A stretch of 64,000 nucleotides of DNA from Dyadobacter luticola (GCF_005860805.1 NZ_VCEJ01000008.1:1-64000); one strand, 5' to 3'; shown: positions 9,050 through 19,427, counted from the first letter of the stretch. Translations and numbers: made by a program. The notes: generated from the letters alone by a model not told the origin.

Positions 9050-10324
9050 TCAGTATTTGTTGTGAATGTCAGTCAGAATGCGCTCCACTTCTTTTCTCAC
9101 TTCGGAAGTCGGCTTCACAAAATTATTATTCATAAAACTGAACACCAGCGTCTTACCTTTTTTGGTAATCAAAAATCCGCTTAGGTTATAAATGTTGCTG
9201 AGGCTTCCGGTTTTTGCAAAAATAAAGGGCGTTTCTCCTTTAAACACATTTTTCAAAGTACCATTTTGGCCACCAGCCGGCAGGATTTTAAACAACCTTT
9301 CACGCGGTACCTTCACGTATATTTTTTGCAAAAGTGCAACCATTGTTCTGGGCGTGAACAAGTTATACCGGCTCAGTCCCGACCCGTCTTTCCAAACCGG
9401 CTTATCCGGTAAGTCGCTCAAATGATGCTCGATCATGTGAGAAATGGCTTTTTCAGTATTCAGCGGAAGTTTGTTCGCAGAGGCATAAAGCAACATTAAT
9501 TGTTCAGCCAGCATATTGTCGCTGGCGTGCATCATCTTTGTATAGAGCGAGTCGGACGGAATACTATACACGGTTTGCACATCAATGTCCAGCGGAATGT
9601 TGATCAGCTTGATCTCTTTTTTCAAGGTGTCGCTCAGCAAATCCAGGGCGAGCTGGTTCGTCATGCGCACTGGTACTTCCTGCGTCAGTCCCTGCGGCAC
9701 GCCCAGTTTTGAATGATGAAACACATTCTGCAATTCCTCCCGGGTTACACCAGAAGAGGCCGTATCCAGTAAAAGTGATTTTTTCCAGAATTTCGGACTT
9801 ACATTGAACTCGTTGGAACCCAGACCATTAAACTGGACAATGTTGCCATAAACCGGCAGCGGCGTGACCTCCGGCTGGTAATAGTCATTGAAATCATCCC
9901 ACGCCCAGCCTGGTCCAAAGCGCTTGTTTTCAAAGTTATAAGGTGTAAAAAACATGGGCTCCTTCCTGCTTTTCAGGAAATCCAGCACTTTACTGCGAGG
10001 TAAGTCAGGATGCAGCAGCGAGGGGTCGCCGGTGCCACGGAGAATCAGTAATTCGCCCCATTCGAGGTATTCCAGGCCGGGAATCGAATCGCCGAGGGCA
10101 GAAAGTCCGGCGTAAAAACTGAACAATTTGGTGTTGGAAGCAGGGACGAAATACTTGCTGTCCTGGTAAGAAGCCAGCGTTTTTTTGTCGCCGAGGCTGG
10201 ATAATGCTACGCCGGTATGCTCCTGGCTGAGGACTGCGGAATTTTTGATTTCTTTTTTTAAATAGTGTGAAACTGAGCAACCTGACAAAGAAATGGTGAT
10301 CAGCAGAGCAAGTAGCGTGCGCAT
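9050..10324 (-). CDS. dacB: D-alanyl-D-alanine carboxypeptidase/endopeptidase, PBP4 type lipoprotein
   Basis: Peptidase family S13 penicillin-binding protein that trims or cleaves peptidoglycan cross-links in the periplasm. The three active-site motifs are present: Ser63-x-x-Lys66 (ASNTK), Ser268-Asp-Asn270 (ASDNMLAEQ) and Lys371-Thr-Gly373 (AKTGSLS). The N-terminus has a lipobox LSGC with Cys16, so it should be anchored as a lipoprotein, unlike soluble E. coli PBP4. Length 424 is somewhat shorter than E. coli PBP4, suggesting a smaller inserted domain. Single gene, convergent with the membrane protein on its left. Confidence 0.92.
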   Translation of the reverse strand: MRTLLALLITISLSGCSVSHYLKKEIKNSAVLSQEHTGVALSSLGDKKTLASYQDSKYFVPASNTKLFSFYAGLSALGDSIPGLEYLEWGELLILRGTGDPSLLHPDLPRSKVLDFLKSRKEPMFFTPYNFENKRFGPGWAWDDFNDYYQPEVTPLPVYGNIVQFNGLGSNEFNVSPKFWKKSLLLDTASSGVTREELQNVFHHSKLGVPQGLTQEVPVRMTNQLALDLLSDTLKKEIKLINIPLDIDVQTVYSIPSDSLYTKMMHASDNMLAEQLMLLYASANKLPLNTEKAISHMIEHHLSDLPDKPVWKDGSGLSRYNLFTPRTMVALLQKIYVKVPRERLFKILPAGGQNGTLKNVFKGETPFIFAKTGSLSNIYNLSGFLITKKGKTLVFSFMNNNFVKPTSEVRKEVERILTDIHNKY

Positions 10325-10440
10325 GGAAGCTGTTTAAGATTGACCAAAAATCAAAGTAAGTAATATTTTATGAAGCTAAAACGCAGCGAAATCACATTAA
10401 TTTGCAAAGGTTTTAAAACACACTGCAAAAAATAATTCTC

Positions 10441-12360
10441 GTGGTCGATCTGCATTCGGTCCTTCGGCAATATTGGGGCTACGACACATTCCGGCCTTTC
10501 CAGGAGGACGCGATCAAAACTGTTCTTAATGGTCATGATGCGCTGGTTTTACTGCCCACCGGCGGAGGGAAATCGGTGTGTTTTCAGGTGCCGGTGATGG
10601 CGTCGGAGGGCGTCTGCATAGTGGTTACCCCGCTCATAGCGCTCATGAAAGACCAGGTGGAGCAGCTCAAAAGACGCGGAATTTCGGCCACCGCGATACA
10701 TTCCGGCATGAGTAAAACCGAAATTGATATTGCGCTGGACAACTGTATTCACGGTAACACCAAGTTTTTATACGTGTCGCCGGAGAGGCTCCGGACCGAC
10801 ATTATGATTGCCCGGGTGAAGCAAATGCAGGTTTGCCTGCTCGCCATCGACGAGGCGCATTGTATCTCCGCCTGGGGTTACGATTTCCGGCCTTCGTATC
10901 TTTTAATCGCCGATTTCAGAAAATTATTGCCGCGCGTTCCCGTGATGGCACTGACCGCCACTGCCACCGAAGAAGTACGCGCTGACATTCTGGATAAGCT
11001 GGAAATGAAGCATGTGCGGGTTTTCAAACAATCTTTTGCACGGCCTAATTTATCCTACTCCGCATTTCACGAAGACAGCAAGGACGCGAAACTTTTGCAG
11101 GTTTTGAAAAACGTCCCGGGTACCGCCATCATTTACGTCCGTACCCGAAAAAAAACAAAGGACCTAGCCGACTGGCTCTCCAGACAAGGTATTTCAGCCC
11201 AAAGTTACCACGCCGGCCTGCCTTTTAAAGAGCGCTCCGACCGGCAATCGGCCTGGATCAAAAACCAGGTGCGGGTAGTGGTGGCGACGAATGCATTTGG
11301 TATGGGTATCGACAAACCGGACGTCCGTGCCGTGATCCATTTTGACCTGCCAGATAACCTGGAAGCTTATTACCAGGAAGCGGGCCGGGCAGGGCGGGAT
11401 GAGAAAAAGGCTTATGCAGTGGCGATTTTCAATAACATTGATCTTGAAGAACTGGTCAATAGTGTGGAGCGGAAATATCCGCCGGTGGAGACGTTGCGGC
11501 GGGTATATCAGTCGCTGGCCAACTATTATAAAATTGCGGTCGGCGCGGGTGAGATGAGCAGTTTTGATTTTGACATTCAGGCATTTACCGGAATTTTCGG
11601 GCTGGCGGTAAATGAAACACATTATGCCTTGAAGCTGCTGGAAGAGGAAGGTTTTGTGCAGCTGAGCGAGAATTTCAATGAGCCTTCGCGGATACATTTT
11701 CTGGTCGATAACCGCCAATTATACGATTTCCAGATACGCTACCAGGAAATGGATTCGTTTATCAAATTGGTTTTGCGGATGTATGGCGGCGAACTTTTTA
11801 CCGAGTATGTCCGGGTTTCTGAAACCGAAATCGCACAGGTCTTTTATGCGCCCGAGCAGGAGATTATTCAAAAGCTGAAATTTCTGGCAGAGCGGGAAAT
11901 CATTGTTTACGAGCCCAGAAGGGACAAACCGCAGCTAACATTTCTGACACCCAGGTTCGATGCGGCGCTTTTGCCGCTGAATATTTTTGAAATAGAAAAA
12001 AAGAAGGACCGCGACCTGAAAAAAGCGCAGGCAGTCGTCAGGTATGCGTCGCATACGCACATTTGCAGGACTTTGCTTTTGCTCGAATATTTCAATGAAT
12101 TTGACGCAAAACCCTGTGGAGTGTGTGATAACTGTCTGAGAAACAAGAAAGTCGACGCGCAAAATGACCAGGTTCTTGCGGAGGAAATCGTTCAACATTT
12201 AAACAAAGAGCAGGCTATACCACCGCGGGCATTGAGAAAGATTTTTGAGCATGTCCCGGAACAGATTTTTTTGAAAACATTGCAGGATTTGATCGACGAA
12301 GAAATTATTCTTTACGATTCGTCCGGCAAACTCACCCCGATTAACAAAACTCAACATTGA
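10441..12360 (+). CDS. recQ: ATP-dependent DNA helicase RecQ
   Basis: 3'-5' helicase acting in recombination and fork repair. Walker A TGGGKS is at 40-45, DEAH at 137-140, then LTATATEEV and the arginine-finger motif QEAGRAGRD. The RQC zinc site is complete with Cys542, Cys559, Cys562 and Cys565, the same spacing as E. coli RecQ. After a winged-helix region the protein stops at 639 residues, and I see no clear HRDC domain. The start is a GTG at 10441. The stop codon overlaps the TTG start of the next gene, indicating translational coupling to an unrelated outer-membrane protein. Confidence 0.94.
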   Translation: MVDLHSVLRQYWGYDTFRPFQEDAIKTVLNGHDALVLLPTGGGKSVCFQVPVMASEGVCIVVTPLIALMKDQVEQLKRRGISATAIHSGMSKTEIDIALDNCIHGNTKFLYVSPERLRTDIMIARVKQMQVCLLAIDEAHCISAWGYDFRPSYLLIADFRKLLPRVPVMALTATATEEVRADILDKLEMKHVRVFKQSFARPNLSYSAFHEDSKDAKLLQVLKNVPGTAIIYVRTRKKTKDLADWLSRQGISAQSYHAGLPFKERSDRQSAWIKNQVRVVVATNAFGMGIDKPDVRAVIHFDLPDNLEAYYQEAGRAGRDEKKAYAVAIFNNIDLEELVNSVERKYPPVETLRRVYQSLANYYKIAVGAGEMSSFDFDIQAFTGIFGLAVNETHYALKLLEEEGFVQLSENFNEPSRIHFLVDNRQLYDFQIRYQEMDSFIKLVLRMYGGELFTEYVRVSETEIAQVFYAPEQEIIQKLKFLAEREIIVYEPRRDKPQLTFLTPRFDAALLPLNIFEIEKKKDRDLKKAQAVVRYASHTHICRTLLLLEYFNEFDAKPCGVCDNCLRNKKVDAQNDQVLAEEIVQHLNKEQAIPPRALRKIFEHVPEQIFLKTLQDLIDEEIILYDSSGKLTPINKTQH

Positions 12361-13787
12361 AAAAAACAGCGCTCAACTTCGCACTATTCTTCCTTTTTAT
12401 TTCAACATTAGCTCACAGTCAGGAGATTGCAGGGCTGGAATTCAGTAACTACGGCGGGCTTTACCGCGCTCCCTACAATCCCTCGGTCATCGGCGGGCCC
12501 AAGCACAAGTGGCAGATCAACATCGGTACGATCGGCGGGAGCATTAATTACCGATACTTCCGGTTTATCGGTGAAAATTCCCTTTTATACCCCTTATTGG
12601 CGCCACGTTCCACAAAAGAATTGTACGGCCGGTCACGCACGATGGGTTCTCTGACTTACAAGGACCCAATTTATTTGGCGAGCGAAATCCGCTGGCCGTC
12701 GGCAATGATTTCGCTGGGTAAATACCAGGGACTGGCGCTGGCATTTCGCACGAGAGGTTATGCCAAAGCGTCGAATGTGCCCGAAATGATCCAGAATCTG
12801 TATTTCTATCGGCTCGATACGGGCGGTACGCCGGTGGTGAGCAACCAGTCGTGGGGAAATTTCAATATGGTTCAGCAAAGTTATTCGGATGTCAGTTTGA
12901 CTTATGGTGCGCAGCTGCTGGACTTCGACGCGCATAAATTAAGGATCGGGGCTACCGTGAAGCGTGTTTTCGGTGCGCGGATCGGGTATCTCACCGGCTC
13001 GGCGGGCAGTTATAGTTTGAGCCCGGTTTCGGCCGGATCGGAATCCAGTCAGTTGACTGTCAATGATCTTTCGTACGAAGTAGGTTACAGCGCCCCGACA
13101 CGTAAAAATGGTCTGGGAAATCTTTTCAGTTCGGATAAAACCGGTGCTGGCTGGGCGTATGACCTGGGTTTTTCTTATGAGCTGGGTAAATATTGGGGTA
13201 AGGATAAAGAAGTATATGACGAAAGTCCGGAATATCTGATCCGGCTCGCGGCGTCGCTCACGGATGTGGGTAACATTAAGTACCAGACATCGGATTCAAG
13301 ATTGGTCAGGGGCACGCAGGCTACCTCGGTCATCGGCCAAAAAGAGCTGGAAACCATCAGCGACCGCGGTCCGCAGGGTTTTATCAGTTTGTTACCTTCC
13401 GATATGGATACCACATTTAGCAAGAAGGTGCAGCTGGCGCAGGCCGTGCATTATGAGGCAGATATTCAACTGGTTAAAGGTTTTTTTCTGAATTTATCCA
13501 AAACACAACGGTATAAAAGCCGGGCTGCCGAGCCTTTGGATGTATACATGCCGAATACTTTCACGATCACGCCACGGTTTGAAGATGAGGATTCGGATTT
13601 TGCATTCCCGATCACATTTATTCAGGGAAATAACCGCCCTTCAATCGGTGCTATGGGACATTTCGGGCCGGTATTTCTGGGATTCAGCAGTGTAAACGGT
13701 TTGATGAAAAAAGGTGGTGCGCGGGGAAGTATGGTATATCTGGGTTTTACTGCCTGGAAATTGAACAGAAAAAAAGACAAGGATTAA
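12357..13787 (+). CDS. DUF5723-like outer-membrane protein
   Basis: 476-residue exported protein with signal peptide (KKTALNFALFFLFISTLAHS, then Q). The mature part opens with Asn-Tyr-Gly-Gly-Leu-Tyr-Arg-Ala-Pro-Tyr-Asn-Pro, followed by many alternating amphipathic strands, as expected of a beta-barrel. This matches my recollection of the DUF5723 family in Bacteroidota, which has no known function. The start is a TTG that shares bases with the recQ stop (TTGA at 12357-12360), and the signal peptide begins exactly there, which supports that start. The CehA-like gene begins one base after its stop. Confidence 0.7.
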   Translation: MKKTALNFALFFLFISTLAHSQEIAGLEFSNYGGLYRAPYNPSVIGGPKHKWQINIGTIGGSINYRYFRFIGENSLLYPLLAPRSTKELYGRSRTMGSLTYKDPIYLASEIRWPSAMISLGKYQGLALAFRTRGYAKASNVPEMIQNLYFYRLDTGGTPVVSNQSWGNFNMVQQSYSDVSLTYGAQLLDFDAHKLRIGATVKRVFGARIGYLTGSAGSYSLSPVSAGSESSQLTVNDLSYEVGYSAPTRKNGLGNLFSSDKTGAGWAYDLGFSYELGKYWGKDKEVYDESPEYLIRLAASLTDVGNIKYQTSDSRLVRGTQATSVIGQKELETISDRGPQGFISLLPSDMDTTFSKKVQLAQAVHYEADIQLVKGFFLNLSKTQRYKSRAAEPLDVYMPNTFTITPRFEDEDSDFAFPITFIQGNNRPSIGAMGHFGPVFLGFSSVNGLMKKGGARGSMVYLGFTAWKLNRKKDKD

Positions 13788-13788
13788 T

Positions 13789-16128
13789 ATGAGGAAAAAG
13801 TCTACCCTGCTTTTCATCTGGCTTCTTTTGCCGCTCGGGCTGCTTGCCCAGCATGAGCATCAAAACCATATTGCTGCAAAAACCACCGGTATCGAACCAC
13901 AGCCTTTACTTGCGCAAGCATTGCGTTTACAGGAGGCGCTGGCATTTTCTGGTAATGCGTTGTCGCCGGGTGATTCCAAAAAATTAAAGCAGCTGAGTGA
14001 CAAGCCTTTGTCGAAAGAAACGGTCGCCGGGATCCAGGACATTCTGGATCCTTATTGTTTGAATGTAATCGATATTAATCCCGAGGGCCGCGTGAAAGTG
14101 GAGCGCGGCGCGGCGAAACCCACATTAATCCAGGGTGGGTGGACAAGTTTTCTGGTGCGGGTCAATAATGATGCTGGAATTACCGCCAAGCTGGAAGCTG
14201 AAAGTGCCAATTCCGGCAAGCCATATCATTCTCCGTCTTTTGATCCCAAAGTAAAAAAGGAAAATGAGGTGACCGCGGGGCAGATCGCGAACCGGTTTCT
14301 GGATATCAGAATGTATACCAACAAACCGATGCTGCCAAATTTGTCCGGCCTGAAACTAGAATATGCGATCGTGCAGATTTATTCCAAAGATGCCGGCCAG
14401 CGCGAGGCGGAGATAGCTTATAACATTGGAAAGGGCTCGCAGGACATTGGTTTTCGGAATGCTACCCACATTTTATTTGAAGCAAAACCAGCGGTAACTG
14501 TTAATTTTCACATAAAAGATCAAGATGGCTCACCTGCGATGGCTTCATTTGTCATCACCGATGGTCACGAGCAAGCCGCAGGAAGATTCAAGAAAATCTA
14601 CCCGCTCCCGTCCCGCCGACTGGCCGCCAGCGACGAGTATCCCGACTTTTTCTTCCAGCCGCAGATTTACAGAAGAGACGGCGAGCACGTGCAGCTTCCT
14701 TCCGGAAAATACAAAATCACATTCACCCGCGGCCCGGAATACATTCCACAGGAAAAAGAAATCAATGTTCCTGCTGGTGCCCAAAGTTTCGATGTAACAT
14801 TTGAACTGAAACGCTGGATCCAGTTGACAAAACTGGGCTGGTTCAGCGCCGATCACCACATTCATGCGGCAGGTTGCAGTCACTATGATAGCCCGACCGA
14901 GGGCGTCGACCCGAAAGATATGTACCGTCAGGCGCTGGGCGAAGATTTGAATATGGCTGCTAACCTGGCCTGGGGACCGAGCTGGTACCATCAGAAAACT
15001 TTTTTTACCGGAAAAGACCTTCCGCTTTCCACCCAAAAAAATGTGATGCGCAATGATGTGGAAGTTTCCGGATTTCCTTCGTCCCACGCCGGGCACATTG
15101 TTTTGCTGAGGATCAAGGAGGATGATTATCCCGGTACGACCGAAATTGAGCAGTGGCCGAGCTGGACGGCGCCAATACTTGCATGGGCAAAGTCGCAGGA
15201 TGGCATTGTCGGTTATGCGCACTCGGGCTGGGGCTTAGAGCCGCAAACGCAGGTGGATAAGCTGCCCAACTACATTGTCCCGAAAATGGATGGAATCGGC
15301 GCCAACGAATACATTGTGACGGTGACTCAAAATCTGGTTGATTTTTTCAGCGCGGGAGATACACCCGCGCCCTGGGAGCTGAATATGTATTACCACACAT
15401 TGAACTGCGGTTTCAGGCCGAGGCTCAGCGGCGAAACAGACTTCCCGTGCATTACTGACGCGCGGGTAGGGCAGGCGAGGAGCTACTTCAAGCCGGAAGG
15501 CGCGATGACGTATGACAATTATGTGCAGGCGATCAAAAAAGGCCGGAGCTATGTGTCCGATGGAAAATCGCATATCATGGATTTTACGGTCAATGGTCAG
15601 GAAGCGGGCGTAGGAGAGAGTGAATTGTCTTTGAAAAACGGCCAAAGTGCATCAGTAACCGCAAAAGTCGCTGCTTATCTGCCTGCTCAGCAGGATACTA
15701 CCGGCGAGAAAATTGCCAAAACTTCGATTGTTTTTATGCCTTATTGGGACATTGAGCGTGCGCGGATCGCCAAGTCGAGGAAAGTGCGGGTTGAGCTGAT
15801 CGTCAACGGAGAAGCCGTGGATACGACGGAAGTTACCGCAAATGGTGAGGTTACGGATGTCAAATTCAATTATCAGTTTAAAAAATCGGGCTGGGCAGCA
15901 ATGCGTGTTTTTCCTAGCTCACATTCCAATCCGGTTTTTGTAAAAATTGATAATAAGCCGGTGAATGAAAAAAAGAGCGCAGAATGGTGCCTGGCAACTT
16001 TGGAACAATGTTGGAAAATGAAGGAGCCGAACATCCGGCCGGAAGAAAAGAAAGCTGCGGAAGCAGCTTATGATAGCGCCAGAAAAGTGTACAAGGCGCT
16101 GATTGATGGTTCGGTCGCTGGAAAGTAG
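13789..16128 (+). CDS. secreted CehA/McbA-family metallohydrolase (PHP domain)
   Basis: 779 residues with signal peptide (ends LGLLAQ). The C-terminal half carries a PHP-type metal site: DHHIH at 355-359 followed by a long segment with MYRQALGEDLNMAANLAWG, then GYAHSGWG, GANEY and FRPRLSGETDFPC. This pattern is that of the CehA/McbA metallohydrolase group, whose founding members hydrolyse carbamate insecticides. The natural substrate here is unknown. The N-terminal 350 residues look like beta-sandwich modules. Last gene of the recQ operon, one base behind the DUF5723-like gene. A phosphoesterase is an alternative, since PHP domains commonly act on phosphate esters. Confidence 0.8.
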   Translation: MRKKSTLLFIWLLLPLGLLAQHEHQNHIAAKTTGIEPQPLLAQALRLQEALAFSGNALSPGDSKKLKQLSDKPLSKETVAGIQDILDPYCLNVIDINPEGRVKVERGAAKPTLIQGGWTSFLVRVNNDAGITAKLEAESANSGKPYHSPSFDPKVKKENEVTAGQIANRFLDIRMYTNKPMLPNLSGLKLEYAIVQIYSKDAGQREAEIAYNIGKGSQDIGFRNATHILFEAKPAVTVNFHIKDQDGSPAMASFVITDGHEQAAGRFKKIYPLPSRRLAASDEYPDFFFQPQIYRRDGEHVQLPSGKYKITFTRGPEYIPQEKEINVPAGAQSFDVTFELKRWIQLTKLGWFSADHHIHAAGCSHYDSPTEGVDPKDMYRQALGEDLNMAANLAWGPSWYHQKTFFTGKDLPLSTQKNVMRNDVEVSGFPSSHAGHIVLLRIKEDDYPGTTEIEQWPSWTAPILAWAKSQDGIVGYAHSGWGLEPQTQVDKLPNYIVPKMDGIGANEYIVTVTQNLVDFFSAGDTPAPWELNMYYHTLNCGFRPRLSGETDFPCITDARVGQARSYFKPEGAMTYDNYVQAIKKGRSYVSDGKSHIMDFTVNGQEAGVGESELSLKNGQSASVTAKVAAYLPAQQDTTGEKIAKTSIVFMPYWDIERARIAKSRKVRVELIVNGEAVDTTEVTANGEVTDVKFNYQFKKSGWAAMRVFPSSHSNPVFVKIDNKPVNEKKSAEWCLATLEQCWKMKEPNIRPEEKKAAEAAYDSARKVYKALIDGSVAGK

Positions 16129-16137
16129 GGATTAAAG

Positions 16138-16446
16138 TCAGGTTCTTTTTCTTTCAAAAAGCCCGCCGATCCTGCTGAACATTCGTTTTTCAAACTCCCA
16201 GAAAAACGAAAATTTTCCCCAAATCCAGCCCCATGCGAGCAGAATACCCTGATATAGCGGAAGGATAATAACAATGTTGACAGTCCACCGCAGCCAGGCG
16301 GGCGAATTATTCGTGAGGCCAATCAGCTCAAAAAGAAGGCGTTTGACATATAAAACTGAAAAACCGGTACAGGCAAAAACGGCCAGGATGATTACCACAT
16401 CCCAGGCATTTTTAACATTCCAGCGCTCTTTCAGTTTCTGGATCAT
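16138..16446 (-). CDS. DUF6787-like small membrane protein
   Basis: 102 residues with two predicted membrane helices (about 18-40 and 52-75) and a basic C-terminal tail. The GKFSFFWEFEKRMFSRIG stretch near the end matches the pattern I recall for DUF6787, a small Bacteroidota family of unknown function. It is the last gene of the minus-strand run containing panB and the pseudouridine synthase, 5 bases behind the latter. It converges on the CehA-like gene with only 9 bases between. Confidence 0.65.
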   Translation of the reverse strand: MIQKLKERWNVKNAWDVVIILAVFACTGFSVLYVKRLLFELIGLTNNSPAWLRWTVNIVIILPLYQGILLAWGWIWGKFSFFWEFEKRMFSRIGGLFERKRT

Positions 16447-16451
16447 ACATG

Positions 16452-17183
16452 CTATTCGTGCAGGAAACCGAGGTTTTCGGGCTTGATAATGTCCGCATCC
16501 AAAGATAAAAATTCTTCCCAGAAAGGATCGTTCGGGACGCCAGCTTTACAGATCAGCGGCTCTTTCTTGACAGGATGCTCAAAATAAAGTCGACGGGCGT
16601 GCAGATTAATGTTACCATCAGGATTCCCTTTTGGATAACCATATTTGACATCGCCGCGGATCGGACAATTCATAGAAGCCAGCTGCACGCGAATCTGGTG
16701 CGGGCGGCCGGTGACCGGCATTACTTCCAGCAAATGATGTTTGTTGATCTCTCCCAGCCAGCGGTAACTTAGCTCTGCGCGCTGTGCACCCTCTTTTTCA
16801 TAGTCATAAGCTGTGGTCACATTCCGCTTTTCATCTTTCAGGAGCCAATGTACCAGCTTACCTTTTTTCTCCGCCGGCCTGTTTTTCACCACCGCCCAGT
16901 AGGTCTTTTGTACATCACGTCTGCGGAAAATTTCATTCATCCGTTCCAATGCCTTGGAGGTCCGCGCAAAAACAACCAGCCCACTCACAGGACGGTCAAG
17001 CCGATGCACAGTGCCTAGAAACACGGCTCCAGGCTTGTCGTAAGTTTCCTTAATATATTCTTTCGTGATGTCCAGCAGACATTTATCTCCCGTAATATCG
17101 CCCTGAACCAGCACACCCGGCTCTTTATTGACGATAATCAGGTGGTTGTCTTCATAGATCACATGAAGTGATTTCTTTGCCAT
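16452..17183 (-). CDS. RluA-family pseudouridine synthase (first of two)
   Basis: Isomerises a uridine in rRNA or tRNA to pseudouridine. The catalytic motif HRLDRPVSG is at 60-68 with Asp63 as nucleophile, and the later PVTGRPHQIRVQLA motif is present. At 243 residues it has the catalytic domain only, without an N-terminal S4 domain, as in RluA, RluC-short or TruC types. The exact target cannot be assigned from sequence. It sits 27 bases behind panB. Confidence 0.88.
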   Translation of the reverse strand: MAKKSLHVIYEDNHLIIVNKEPGVLVQGDITGDKCLLDITKEYIKETYDKPGAVFLGTVHRLDRPVSGLVVFARTSKALERMNEIFRRRDVQKTYWAVVKNRPAEKKGKLVHWLLKDEKRNVTTAYDYEKEGAQRAELSYRWLGEINKHHLLEVMPVTGRPHQIRVQLASMNCPIRGDVKYGYPKGNPDGNINLHARRLYFEHPVKKEPLICKAGVPNDPFWEEFLSLDADIIKPENLGFLHE

Positions 17184-17210
17184 TTGATTAGTTCTTTACT
17201 TTTAAAAAGG

Positions 17211-18029
17211 TCAATACGACTCCTGCTCATTTGGGAACGACTTGCCTTTCACATCTTTGATATAATTGGAAATGGCATCTGTCATGATACCATTCAGGTC
17301 GGCATAATGACGTAAAAACCTCGGTTTGAATGCCTTATTAATGCCCAGCAGATCGTGCAGTACCAATATCTGCCCGTCTGCATATTGTCCGGCGCCAATC
17401 CCGATCGTCGGGATTGCCACACTTTCGGACACTTTTTTCGTCAAAGCCGCAGGTATTTTTTCCAAAACCATGGAAAAACAACCCACTTCTTCCAGCATTT
17501 TGGCGTCGTCCAGCAACTTCTGCGCCTCTGCTTCCTGCTTGGCGCGGACAGTATAAGTACCAAATTTATAAATCGATTGCGGCGTAAGTCCCAAATGTCC
17601 CATCACCGGCACGCCCGCGCTCAAAATCCGCGTAATTGAATCCTTGATTTCCAGCCCGCCTTCCAGCTTCACGGCATGTGCGCCGGATTCTTTCATAATC
17701 CGGATCGCCGAATTAAGTGCCTCACGGGAATTTCCCTGGTAAGAACCAAAAGGCAGATCCACCACTACAAGTGCCCTTTTTACAGCCCGCACCACCGAAG
17801 TAGCGTGATAAATCATCTGGTCAATCGTGATCGGAAGCGTGGTTTCATGCCCTGCCATCACATTAGAAGCCGAGTCGCCAACCAGGATAAGCTCCACGCC
17901 GGCAGCGTCAACAATGCCCGCCATAGAATAATCATAAGCAGTGAGACAAGAAATCTTCTCCCCACGATTCTTCATTTCCTGAATGATATGGGTAGTAACG
18001 CGTTTAATATCAGGGGTGTGGATGGACAT
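17211..18029 (-). CDS. panB: 3-methyl-2-oxobutanoate hydroxymethyltransferase
   Basis: First committed enzyme of pantothenate synthesis. It transfers a hydroxymethyl group from 5,10-methylene-THF to 2-oxoisovalerate. Conserved pieces include CLTAYDY near residue 28, [13 protein letters not shown] at 49-61, KLEGG and the MVLEKIPA segment with the catalytic-region Glu. I choose the ATG at 18029 (272 aa, usual length). A start at 18065 would overlap the end of the upstream EnvC-like gene and add a non-conserved tail. Other pantothenate genes are not nearby. Confidence 0.93.
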   Translation of the reverse strand: MSIHTPDIKRVTTHIIQEMKNRGEKISCLTAYDYSMAGIVDAAGVELILVGDSASNVMAGHETTLPITIDQMIYHATSVVRAVKRALVVVDLPFGSYQGNSREALNSAIRIMKESGAHAVKLEGGLEIKDSITRILSAGVPVMGHLGLTPQSIYKFGTYTVRAKQEAEAQKLLDDAKMLEEVGCFSMVLEKIPAALTKKVSESVAIPTIGIGAGQYADGQILVLHDLLGINKAFKPRFLRHYADLNGIMTDAISNYIKDVKGKSFPNEQESY

Positions 18030-18046
18030 GGGGTTGGGTGGTTGAG

Positions 18047-19387
18047 TTATCGATGCATCAGCCAATTCTCCGGATTCAGCCGGGAGGTGTTTTTCCAGAT
18101 TTGGAATTGGAGTTCGGAGGTACCGTCGCTGTCGGTGGCCACGCGGCCTATGTTTTCGCGGGCTTTAACCTTCTGGCCGGCACGTACGGTGACGCCATTC
18201 ATTTTTGCGTAAATGGTCATATAGTTACCGTGCTGGATCGCGACGACATTGCCCATGCCCGGCATTTCGGTCACATCGAGCACTACGCCATCATATACAG
18301 AACGAACCGGCGACCCGGCAGTAGTCTGAATGTCGACGCCCAGGTTGTCTACCATCACACCTTTCAAAACTGCGTGCGGTCTTTGACCAAAGTGTCCTGA
18401 AACAAAACCATTTACCGGCCAGGGTAATCTTGATTGGGAAGCTGTAAATGAAGACGCCAATGTGGTTTCTTCCTCACTCATCCCGCTGGAAATGACCGGC
18501 TCCTCTTCTTCTTTCGGCGCTTCCACCACTTTCGCCTCGCCTTTTTTCTCTCTCTCCGCATTTTCGCGGGCAAGTCTTTCGCGTTCTGCTTTTCTGCGGG
18601 CTTCGCGCTCTTCACGTTCCTTGCGCTCACGTTCCAGACGCTCACGTCTTTCGCGCTCCGCAATCCGGCGAATGTTGGCTTCCAGCAAATCGGTAGCGCG
18701 CTTGTTCTCAGCAATTTGCTTCCGGAGCTCCACTTCTTTTTGTGAAAGCTCCTGAATCACTTCATTTTGCTTGGTTTTCAAACCTTCCAGTTTGGTGTTT
18801 TCGGTTACCCGGGTATCCAAAACTGTTTTTTGCTGACTTTTCTTACTGGTAATGCGCTGGCGTTCAGCTGCAATCTGATTTTGCAGCACTTCTATTTCCT
18901 TTACCTGGTCCTCACGGGCATCGGTATACTGTTTGAGATACTTATATCTTAAAACAAATTGATTGAATGTTCCGGAAGAGAAAAGAAAAACGAGCTGATT
19001 GAAATAGGTATTTCGTTTGGATGCCTCGTAAATCATGCGGCCGTATTCTTTTTTAAGCTTATTCAGACTGCTGTCAAGCGCCATCCGCTTTTTTTCCAGC
19101 ACCCTCAATTCCTTATCCAACAAAGCCAGATCGTCGGTGAGCAGGTCGATTTGCTTTTTGTAGGTGTTAATTTGCTGGTTTAGTGCTTTTAATTGACCCA
19201 AATTGACATTTTTCTGCGAGGAAGTTTGCTTTAAAATGTTTTGTATTTCCCTGATTTTGCTCTGGTTTTCGCTCTTTTCACGTTCGAGCTGCTCGCGGGA
19301 TTTTTGGGCGAATGCACCGACGCACCCCAGCAGAATGAATGTAAAAACTAAAAATAAACGGCGGTAACCAGGGGTAAGAAAGGGCAT
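18047..19387 (-). CDS. EnvC-like murein hydrolase activator (degenerate LytM/M23)
   Basis: Exported (signal peptide ends VGAFAQ), 446 residues. From about 30 to 255 it is a long coiled coil rich in Lys, Glu, Arg and Gln, followed by a charged Arg/Glu stretch. The C-terminal LytM domain (about 325-440) has lost its zinc ligands: the position of HxGxD reads NLGVD and the HxH position reads LQFQ. This coiled coil plus degenerate LytM layout is that of EnvC, which activates amidases at the division site and is not itself a hydrolase. Assigning activator function is inference from that parallel. It follows the DUF4292 gene and has its own -7 box. Confidence 0.87.
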   Translation of the reverse strand: MPFLTPGYRRLFLVFTFILLGCVGAFAQKSREQLEREKSENQSKIREIQNILKQTSSQKNVNLGQLKALNQQINTYKKQIDLLTDDLALLDKELRVLEKKRMALDSSLNKLKKEYGRMIYEASKRNTYFNQLVFLFSSGTFNQFVLRYKYLKQYTDAREDQVKEIEVLQNQIAAERQRITSKKSQQKTVLDTRVTENTKLEGLKTKQNEVIQELSQKEVELRKQIAENKRATDLLEANIRRIAERERRERLERERKEREEREARRKAERERLARENAEREKKGEAKVVEAPKEEEEPVISSGMSEEETTLASSFTASQSRLPWPVNGFVSGHFGQRPHAVLKGVMVDNLGVDIQTTAGSPVRSVYDGVVLDVTEMPGMGNVVAIQHGNYMTIYAKMNGVTVRAGQKVKARENIGRVATDSDGTSELQFQIWKNTSRLNPENWLMHR

Positions 19388-19427
19388 ATTAATTGGTTCT
19401 TGCGGCCAAAATACAACTCACGGCGGG

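Noticed and set aside
14545-15222. 225-codon minus-strand open frame
   Set aside because: Entirely antisense to the PHP-hydrolase gene, whose metal motifs are intact in the sense frame.
16138-16446. Labelling the small membrane protein as a diacylglyceryl transferase
   Set aside because: At 102 residues and two helices it cannot be Lgt. The DUF6787 pattern fits better.
18047-19387. Active M23 endopeptidase
   Set aside because: The HxGxD and HxH zinc ligands are replaced (NLGVD, LQFQ), so hydrolase activity is unlikely and an activator role is preferred.
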